The notes beneath the pieces were generated by a model, which was not told the DNA's origin, did not search any database, and saw only the letters and a list, made by a program, of their open reading frames with translations. From assembly GCF_000372725.1 (NCBI RefSeq), contig NW_005200317.1:127527-164244 (forward strand): a stretch of 36,718 bases of DNA. The letters are read 5' to 3'. The position numbers were made by a program, and so were the translations under genes. Every line of letters begins with the position of its first letter. The first letter of the stretch is position 1. Shown here in pieces: positions 28,297 through 35,811 of this stretch. Origin of the DNA: Emiliania huxleyi CCMP1516. Its lineage: Eukaryota > Haptophyta > Isochrysidales > Noelaerhabdaceae.

Positions 28297-29604
28297 TCAG
28301 ACCAGCCTGATGCCGCGCTCCTCGCACACGGCCACCAGCTCAGGCTGCTCCTCGTTGTCCACGACGAGCGTCTGCACGCGAGGGGAGGAGCGATGAGTAT
28401 TGGGCGGGGGAGGGGCGTGTGGCGAGGGGGGGGGGGGGGCGTGTCGCGCCTTCAAGCTCGGGGCGGCCCCCTCCTTGAGGGCGGCGGCCAGCGCCTTGCA
28501 GCCCTCGTCGCCAATCTTGTTGCGCTGGAGAGAGAGCGTCTCGAGCCGCGGCGCTGCCCCCTCCTTGCCGAGGGCGGCGGCCAGCGCCTTGCAGCCCTCG
28601 TCGTCAATCTTGTTATCGTAGAGATTGAGGTCCTCGAGCCGCGGCGCTGCCCCGCTCGCGAGGACCTCCGCCAGCTGCGCCGCCTCCGCGTCGCCCCAGC
28701 CGAGGCCGATGTAGCTCAGCACGGTCGCCTTGCCAAACTGCTCCTTGAAGGCGGCCTCGTACAGCCGCTTCACCAGCGGCTTGTCGTCCTTGCCGTTGGT
28801 GAAGCTCTTCTTCTCCAGCTCCGCCGCGAACGCAGACGGCAGCAGCGGAGGGCGCCGGCCGCCGTCCTGGATGCAGTCGTCGGTGAGGCTGAGGAAGTCG
28901 TACTCCTTGCCGCCGCGCATCTTGCCGAGGTCGAGCGAGAGGAAGCTGGCCTTTGTCAGGCCAGCCCAGCTCTGCTCCGTGAAGCACCAGCCGCGGTCAA
29001 AGTACTTGGCCACGTTGGTGCCCTCGGCCTGGTCCTCCGCCTTGTGGCCGTCCGGGAAGGAGGTCAGTCGCAGCACGAAAGTGTACTTGTGGGAGTAGAG
29101 CGTGCCGAGGCAGCTCAGCCCCTGCTTGAAGAGCGCGTTCTGCTCCTCGGTGCGCATGTCGCCGTTGGCGGGGTCGGGGTGCTGGTGCAGCGAGCCGAAG
29201 TCCCAAAAGACGCCGAGCCGCGGGATGACAGTGAGCAGGGCCTTGAGCGCCCTCGCGACGCGGGCGAGGTTGGCTCCGCGCGGGTCGGGGTGGTCCTTGG
29301 TCAGCCACGGGTAGGAGAGCGCTCCGACAGGAAGCCGATCCGCATACTCGCTGGTCGCCTCGACGAGGTCGGCGAAAGAGAGGAAGGCCTCCTTGGGCAG
29401 CGCCTGGCGGTGGTTGAGGACGCCGCCCGCCTCGGCGTGGCGGATGATCCACTGCGCGTCGAGGAGGGCGACGGCGCCGCTCTCGAGGACACGCTCCAGG
29501 TCGCCGCCGCCGAGCTTGCGCCACTGCTCCAACATTTCCCCGAAAGTCCTCGGACGCACCCACGAGTCGTAGGTCGGGCCCGTCTTGCTGTTGCCGCAGC
29601 CCAT
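28297..29604 (-). CDS. Myristoylated HET/TIR-like plus LRR protein, paralogue 3
   Basis: Exons 29604-28450 and 28371-28297, with a 78-nt GC-AG intron at the same place as in the other two paralogues, give about 409 residues. It starts M-G-C-G-N-S-K, again a myristoylation signal with Cys3. About 12 extra residues (including W-V-R-P-R-T-F-G-E-M) precede the shared L-G-G-G-D-L-E-R-V-L. The domain landmarks S-Y-P-W-L, F-W-D-F-G-S-L-H-Q and F-D-R-G-W-C-F-T-E are intact. Only two canonical LRRs follow, one carrying I-D-D-E-G instead of I-G-D-E-G. About 40 bp upstream of the start is conserved with the first paralogue (GCCTGCCTGTGTAAGGCCGA on the plus strand), supporting this start and recent duplication. 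The intron is a stop-free multiple of three. Confidence 0.8.
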   Translation of the reverse strand: MGCGNSKTGPTYDSWVRPRTFGEMLEQWRKLGGGDLERVLESGAVALLDAQWIIRHAEAGGVLNHRQALPKEAFLSFADLVEATSEYADRLPVGALSYPWLTKDHPDPRGANLARVARALKALLTVIPRLGVFWDFGSLHQHPDPANGDMRTEEQNALFKQGLSCLGTLYSHKYTFVLRLTSFPDGHKAEDQAEGTNVAKYFDRGWCFTEQSWAGLTKASFLSLDLGKMRGGKEYDFLSLTDDCIQDGGRRPPLLPSAFAAELEKKSFTNGKDDKPLVKRLYEAAFKEQFGKATVLSYIGLGWGDAEAAQLAEVLASGAAPRLEDLNLYDNKIDDEGCKALAAALGKEGAAPRLETLSLQRNKIGDEGCKALAAALKEGAAPSLKARHAPPPPSPHAPPPPNTHRSSPRVQTLVVDNEEQPELVAVCEERGIRLV

Positions 29605-31240
29605 CGCTTCGCCTGCCTGTGTAAGGCCGATCGACTTTGAGCACCTGTGTATCTGTCCAGGAAGCCGGGGCGGGCGATCGACTTCCAAAGAATATAAACA
29701 AAGCAATGTTGACTCTCGGACCGTTACGGAAAAGCATGCGCGACGCTGCCTCTTTGCACCGCTCGCTCGCGGCTGCAGAGACATGGCCGCCGATGCGGCT
29801 CGCACTCGCTCGGCGGGCCTCCGTCCCACAGCCGCCCGGGCGTGCCACGGGTCTGCCTGGCGCTGCGCTGCTCGCACGCTGCACTGCACAAAGCTGTGAC
29901 AACAAGGGGAGGCTCCTGAGCTTGAGCGTTGAGCAGTGCAGCTGCGGGCGCTCGTGGGCGGCTGTGCAGTGGTGAGAGTGCCTGATTGGAGGCGAGCTGG
30001 TGCTGCGCCAGGGTGCGCAGCATGCGCTCTTGCTCTGTGCTGAGGCATGCTGGCTGGCGCCCAACACAATGCCCTGGATGCATTGCTCCACGCCGTGCTG
30101 GCTGGTGCAGTACTGCCAGTGCGCCGACTGGCGCGCAGGGTGCGCGTCGCCGCGCGTGGCACGGGTGGCTCGAGAGGCGCGGCTGTCGTTCAACCCCGCG
30201 GCGCATGTGCGCCGCGGAAGCTGCTCGACAGGCTGCGGGCATCGCTGCGGCAGAAAGCGCCCGCCCTCTGCTTTGCTTTCGCCCGCGTTTTACGACAACT
30301 TTCGGTTTAGCATAGCCGCCGAACTTTACCTCGCTGTTTCTTTATAGGCGTCTCGCAGCTGCGTATTCTCGTATTATCTTCGAGTAGTTGCGTGGGGGCG
30401 GTATGTATTCTCGTATCAGTAGTTAGTGTCGTGTCCACTAGCTCCGAGTAGAGGGGGCGTTCCGCAGCTAGGGGGACCCACAGCGCGAGGGAAAAATTCC
30501 GCCGCTGGGGTCACCCAAAGCGCAGAACTAACCCTCGGAGACCCGTGTTTACTTTTATATGATAGTAATAGAGCAGTTTGGTCGGAGGGCGCCCGGGTCG
30601 CCCCGGAGCGGCCCCGCGCGGGGAGGTGGGTGGAGGGCGGGCGCCACGCCGTCGGGCAGGCCGCGCGGGGACGCAGCCGGGGCCAGCGCGCGGCGCTAGA
30701 GGGCCGGGCGCAAACTTGTTGCACCTGCACCTGCACCTGCACCTGGGTGCCGCGAGTTTTGGTGGTTCGAAAAGCGGAGCGCGCAGTCCGTTGTGGTTCG
30801 AGACACGGACGGCGCCGGCGGGAGCGACGCGGCCGGCGAGGCGCCGCAGTCGGTCGCCTTCCTGCCGGTGATCAGCGAGCCGGTCGAGCGTGACCAGTTG
30901 CATTCGAATCTGAGCACCACATTGAGGCCGTTGGTGGAGAGGGAGCGTCGCGAGCGAGGTGACGAGGATGGAGCTGTGGGTGTAGCCGGTCGAGGCACGG
31001 CCGCGTCGTCCACGACGAGTCGTCGGAGAAGGGCGAGACGTCGAAGCGCCGTGACGGTGATTCTCGGGCCGAGGCCGATGTCTCGTAGGGAGGAGCTGAC
31101 TTGTCAGCGCCTTCGCAACGCGGTTCAATTGTGGACGACGGTGTACACGGCGATGGGATGGTGCGACGACATGCGGGACAAGCTGCGATTGCACATGCTT
31201 CTGCATGCTACGTGTTCGCACCGCGAGGTCGAACCGAGGT
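29605..31240. other. Gene-poor stretch with a partial repeat R
   Basis: Long frames exist on both strands (for example plus-strand Cys/Ala/Arg-rich frames near 29990-30315 and a plus-strand frame 30793-31401), but they overlap each other and show no domain. 30437-30550 holds a partial copy of R interrupted by about 25 extra bases. A hexamer run CACCTG repeats four times at 30722-30745. Confidence 0.4.
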
Positions 31241-31848
31241 TTATACGGGTGTGCACACCTCGCCGTATAGAGGAGCATCGCACACGATGCAGTACGGAAA
31301 GAGGCGACGGCATTGGACGCATCGCACAGCTTTGTGAGGGCGCCCTCTGCCGTTGGCGCAGTGGGTGGTTGGCATCGCAGTCGTGGCGTGCACGAGTATG
31401 AGCGCCGGTAGAGGGACGCCCAGCACGTGCCGTACGGTAGCGGGCGACGAGGACGTAATCGCAGTTTCCGGGGACCAGTTTTGCACCAAGTCGTTGGTCA
31501 AACAGTCAAGCTTGGACGCACCTTGCGCCTGACTGAATGATTCATTGGACGTGGGCAAAGAAAAGAAATTGGTAGCAAAACCTGGGAGGCGGAGATCCGT
31601 CTCGTCGGTTGTGCTCCGGAGATCTCCATATTGATCTCGGAAACTTGCAAACGCAAGAGTGTCTTGGGCGCGCTGCCCATCGGGCTTGACCCATATGACC
31701 CGCCGGGTCAGCATGGCGTAGGAGATGTTGCTCGGAGCTGTTTTGGCTGAGCTCACCAGCTCTGCAGTCCATGGTTCGAACTCGGCTTCGCGATCGCGGA
31801 GCGACGCGGGCGCGCGCGTGTGCGACTGCGACAAGACGAGACGAGCCG

Positions 31849-31879
<31 letters not shown>

Positions 31880-32170
31880 TGCGGCGGCGGCGTCGAACCT
31901 TTTGTAGCGGTCATCGAGATCGTAAGCGGTAACGCTGACACCCGGTTCGGGCGAGCGTGGTGCGTCGAGCCAGTCGCAGCGCATCCACCACAGGGGGGGG
32001 TACAGCTTTGTGCAAAGCATCCACGGGCCGCGTGCCGAGGTAGATCGTCTCGGCGGGCTCGAGGGTTTGAAGGTCGGGGTTCGTTCCACCTCACAGAGGC
32101 TCCATGTCGGCGTATACACGCCGGCCAGGAGCGGGAGCGCCAGAGAGAAGCCAAAAAGCATGACTAGCAA
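31241..32170 (-). CDS. Hypothetical secreted protein
   Basis: An uninterrupted 309-residue frame. It opens M-L-V-M-L-F-G-F-S-L-A-L-P-L-L-A-G, a plausible signal peptide. It has a 13-residue alanine tract from a GCC repeat (about 31858-31900), possible N-glycosylation sites (N-I-S, N-E-S, N-W-S), and a Cys-containing C-terminus with C-V-Q-C and C-I-V-C pairs. GC content is lower than in the recognised genes nearby. No family was recognised. It could be a first exon, an intronless gene or a chance frame; the frame on the opposite strand of the repeat is also open. Confidence 0.35.
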
Positions 32171-32849
32171 AGGATCTCTCTAACGCCGCGGTCAAAAGAG
32201 ACCGACGGACCTTGAATTTCGGCGGCGCCGAAATTCACACAAGACTGTGAACACACCCACAGGACGCCGAGTACAAGACAATACGAAAGGAGTGTACTCA
32301 GGCAGTCAGGGACGGGTGAGTTCAAGAACATACTAAGAGCACCTAAAGGAGCAAGGCATAGCTGTGAAGTGGTTTCCACTGACAAATGTGTATTCTCGTA
32401 ACATGCGCGTATTCTCGTATCACTGGCTCCGAGTAGAAAAAGAAAGAAAACATGTCTACACGTTAGCTCCGAGTAGAGGGGGCGTTCTGCAGTTAAGGGA
32501 AAACCCGGTACACGGAACCAACCCTCGGAGAGTATTCTTTAGCTCCGAGTAGAGGGGGCGTCCTGCAGTTAAGGGGAAACCCGGTACGCGGGGCTAACCC
32601 TCGGAGACCCGTGTTTACTTTACAGCCCTTGCCCTGCGAACGCGCACCCCCGGGGCTAGGGCTCTCTAGCCCGTAACCCGATCCCGATCATCCGGCCCGC
32701 TGGGTGCGCTTCTTAGCTCCCCGGCCCTGGATGTGAGGTTGATAACTGCACTCCAAGTGCTCCAAGAACTCTCTCTCACAGCACACAGGCTCGACACAGG
32801 TGCGAACTGGCGCGTGCTAGTACTATCACCGGCACACCACCGGAGCCGC
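32171..32849. other. Intergenic, tandem copies of repeat R then repeat T
   Basis: A partial R (32464-32530) is followed directly by a fuller R (32540-32765), and T (32766-32812) abuts its end at CTCCAAG. TATTCTCGTA occurs twice at 32390-32420 and again near 27215-27275 and 30362-30415, another small dispersed unit upstream of R. Confidence 0.6.
32464..32765 (+). repeat. Dispersed repeat R, tandem copies
   Basis: Two R starts (AGCTCCGAGTAGAGGGGGCG) lie 76 bp apart; the first is truncated after the CTCGGAG block. The second continues to GTGAGGTTGATAACTGCACT and CCAAGTGCTCCAAG. Confidence 0.8.
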
Positions 32850-33389
32850 CTAAGCGACTCCGTTAAGAACGGCAATGCACTTAGCTCCGTGCACAATGCC
32901 GCTGTCCCCGCACGCCAGCTCGTTCACCGTCTGCCACGCCACGGCGGTGTGGAGAACGACAGACAAGCGCTGCATCTGCAGCCCGTGCCAGTTCTTGGTG
33001 GTCCATGTGACCTCATCGAGGTGCTGAGCGTGCGAAAGTTTGTTACTCAGCTGGTCCGCCGCCTGCCGAAGAATTTTGCGGACGCCGTCCCCGAAGCCGC
33101 CGAACGTCTCGAAGTCGAGCAAACGCAGGTCACCCACGCCGGCCAGGCGCCTCCTCTGCTGCTCGCCGCAGGAGAGCTGCTCGTCGTCGAGATGCTCGGT
33201 TTTTGGAAGCCCTCGGGCCTCGCCACAAGTCTCTCTGGCTCTGCGTTCGGCCCCGGGCGTCGCGCCGTGGCGGCGCCAGCAGGTGGGCTCCAGCGCCGCC
33301 CCGCGCGCGCGCACGCGCGGCGGCGACGCCTCCGCACCGCCCCTGCCGCCGCCCGGCCGAGCGAGGAGCAGGAAGACGAGCAGAGACAT
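32850..33389 (-). CDS. Hypothetical protein with signal-like N-terminus
   Basis: A 179-residue frame starting M-S-L-L-V-F-L-L-L-A-R, signal-like, then a low-complexity Gly/Arg/Ala leader of about 45 residues. A more ordinary segment follows: L-L-D-F-E-T-F-G-G-F, V-R-K-I-L-R-Q-A-A-D-Q-L and A-V-A-W-Q-T-V-N-E-L. The last 90 residues have a natural composition, unlike the chance frames nearby, but I recognise no family. The frame on the opposite strand is also open (32733-33587), so the assignment is tentative. Splicing to or from other exons is possible. Confidence 0.4.
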   Translation of the reverse strand: MSLLVFLLLARPGGGRGGAEASPPRVRARGAALEPTCWRRHGATPGAERRARETCGEARGLPKTEHLDDEQLSCGEQQRRRLAGVGDLRLLDFETFGGFGDGVRKILRQAADQLSNKLSHAQHLDEVTWTTKNWHGLQMQRLSVVLHTAVAWQTVNELACGDSGIVHGAKCIAVLNGVA

Positions 33390-33549
33390 GCTGTCTCAAA
33401 CTCCCTCCGCGTTTTCTTCTTTTGGGAGGGTCCGGCGGGGAGGGCGGGGTGGGTCGGGACGGGGTGGGGCTTTGGGGAGGGGTCCGGGGTGGGGTGGGTT
33501 GGGGCGGGTGTCGGAGGAGGGGATTTCGGACGCCGGCTCTTGTGGCGAG

Positions 33550-33577
33550 GACGATGGCTTCTAAGGAAGCCGTCGTC
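33550..33577. other. 12-bp hairpin, diverged reverse copy
   Basis: GACGATGGCTTC, loop TAAG, GAAGCCGTCGTC: one G-T wobble in a 12-bp stem. Its C-rich flank lies on the left when read on the plus strand, so this copy is inverted relative to those at 6635 and 17076. AATAAAATG follows directly on the plus strand. Confidence 0.55.
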
Positions 33578-33869
33578 TGAACAATAAAATGAACTCGGGG
33601 GCACGGGACGCGGCACAAACGGGGCACAAACGCCAGGCTACAAAGACGGGGAGGCACGTAGTGACGCAGGGGAGTCTAGGCGACGGCGGCGTCCTCCGAC
33701 GCCGCGGCGAGCCTGAGCTCGGTCGCAATCTCTTCCGCCGCCGCGAGCTGCAGCGCGACTGCGCCTTGTCTGTCGTGTCAATCGTGCGTGTGCGCTCTCT
33801 CTCCGTGTGCGAGAGCCTGTAATCGTGAAATTCTTCTTTTTCCACGCGGTTAAGCCCGCAGCCCGAGCC

Positions 33870-35743
33870 ATGGCCTCGCCGCGAGGCAAACCAGGCCGGC
33901 GGCGCGGCGGCGGGCGAGCCGCAGCCGCACCCGCCTGCGCGACGGCACAGCGTTCCTCGGCCTTCGACGCGGACACCTGGCAGGCCGCCCTCAACGAGCA
34001 GCTGGAGGCGCTCGAGCGCGCGGCCGGTGCGCACACTCCCGCAGCGGCCGCCTGCCGCCTGACTCCTCCGCTTCCAGCGCACCCCGTCCGCCCCTCCTCT
34101 CCTCCCACCACACTCGCATCGCACCGTATGGTCGGACGTCAGAGGAGCGTGGCCGTGGCACTCCAATGGCCATTAGCCGCCCCGTTCCGGTCCACACTAT
34201 GCCACTGCCACCGCCACCGTTGCACTGCCGCTCTCCCCGTCTCCGCCGAGTTCCTTCCGTGACGCCACCCACCCCGATCTCAAACGACGAACGCTCCACC
34301 GCCTACTGCCTCTCCCCGACCACCGCCCGCCCTCGCCGCGCCCCTGCCTCCACCCGCGTCCACTCCCGCCACCGCAGCTGCCTAGGGTGCCGCCTAGGAT
34401 GTGCCGCCAAGGGTGCCGCCACCGCCCTCACGCGCTGCTCCCTGCAGCTGCACCCACACCGCGCAGCTAGCTCGTTCACCGCCGCCCCCCCTCCCCGCCA
34501 CCGCCCTCCCCCCAACCACAAGCGCCCGCAAGAGACACACCTTTGGAGCAGCTCCTCCGCCGCCTGCAGGCGCCTGCAGCTAGCCTTCCCGCGCCTCCTG
34601 CCAACGAGAAGAAGAAATGCGCGACGCTGTATTTCTTTTTAGGCGCCAGCAGCTAGCCTTCCCGCGCCTCCCTGCCGACGAGGAAAAATACCCCGTTGTT
34701 TTTCTTTTTTTTAGGCGTCAGCAGTTGGGCCGCGCCTCCCGTAGACGAGAAGGAGCTTGTCTGGCGAGCGGACGGCTCGAGGTGTGAAGAGGACGCCGTT
34801 CACACGTTGTGCTGTGAACAGGAGCTCGTCTGGCGAGCGGACACGATGCTGGAGCGGTCCTCGTTGTCGGTGGAGGAGTGTGCGTGTGTTCGTTGGTAAC
34901 AGGCGTGCGAATGCGATGCTTGAGGTGCCGCACTACGAGCAAAAGAAAACCGAGGGAGGACTCCTTTTTTAGGCGCGCGACTGCGATGCTTGAGCTGCCG
35001 CACTACGAGCAAAAGAAAACCGAGGGAGGACTCCTTTTTTAGGCGTGCGACTGCGATGCTTGAGCTGCCGCACTACGAGCAAAAGAAAACCGAGGGACGA
35101 CTCCTTTTTTAGGCGCGCGACTGCGATGCTGGAGCCGCCGCACTACGAGCAAAAGAAAACCGAGGGGGGACTCCTTTTTTAGGCGCGCGAATGCGATGCT
35201 TGAGCTGCCGCATTGTGGCAGCATCGAGGAGCAAGGTGAGGGGCAGTTCCGAGACGTTCCGAGACCGTTCCGAGACCGTTCCGAGACCGTTCCGAGACAG
35301 TTCCGAGATGCTTCAGAGACGATCCATGAGACACTTCATTTGTCATACTTTTGAGAGCGCAGCATAGCGAGGCGGGCAATCGGGTGACGAACACTTGACA
35401 ATTGATACCATCACCAATTCCCCGTTTCAGGCGCCATATCTCCCCATATCTCCCCATATCTCCCCATATCTCCCCATATCTCCCCATATCTCCCCATATC
35501 TCCCCATATCTCCCATATCTCCCCATATCTCCCCGTTTCAGGCGCCACCGCGCTCGCCCTGCTGCGTGGCGAACCTTCCGCGAAGCTTCCTGCGGCGGGC
35601 ATCGAACCTTCCGCGAAGCTTCCTGCGGCGGAGGAGGAGAAGGCGGCGGCGGAGCAGGCGGCGGAGGCGGAGGAGGGAGCGGCGGCGGCGGTAGAGGCGG
35701 ATGCGGCGGTGGCGGAGGAGGAGGAGGCGGCGGTGGCGGAGGA

Positions 35744-35811
<68 letters not shown>

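Noticed and set aside
30793..31401. Plus-strand 202-residue frame
   Set aside because: It overlaps an equally long minus-strand frame, has no domain or signal, and contains no typical splice or leader context; I could not choose between the strands.
34753..34832. Extra 11-nt exon with a GA donor in the KH gene
   Set aside because: The segment is better explained as a tandem copy inside one longer intron (34764-35182), which needs only a GC donor and keeps the protein in frame.
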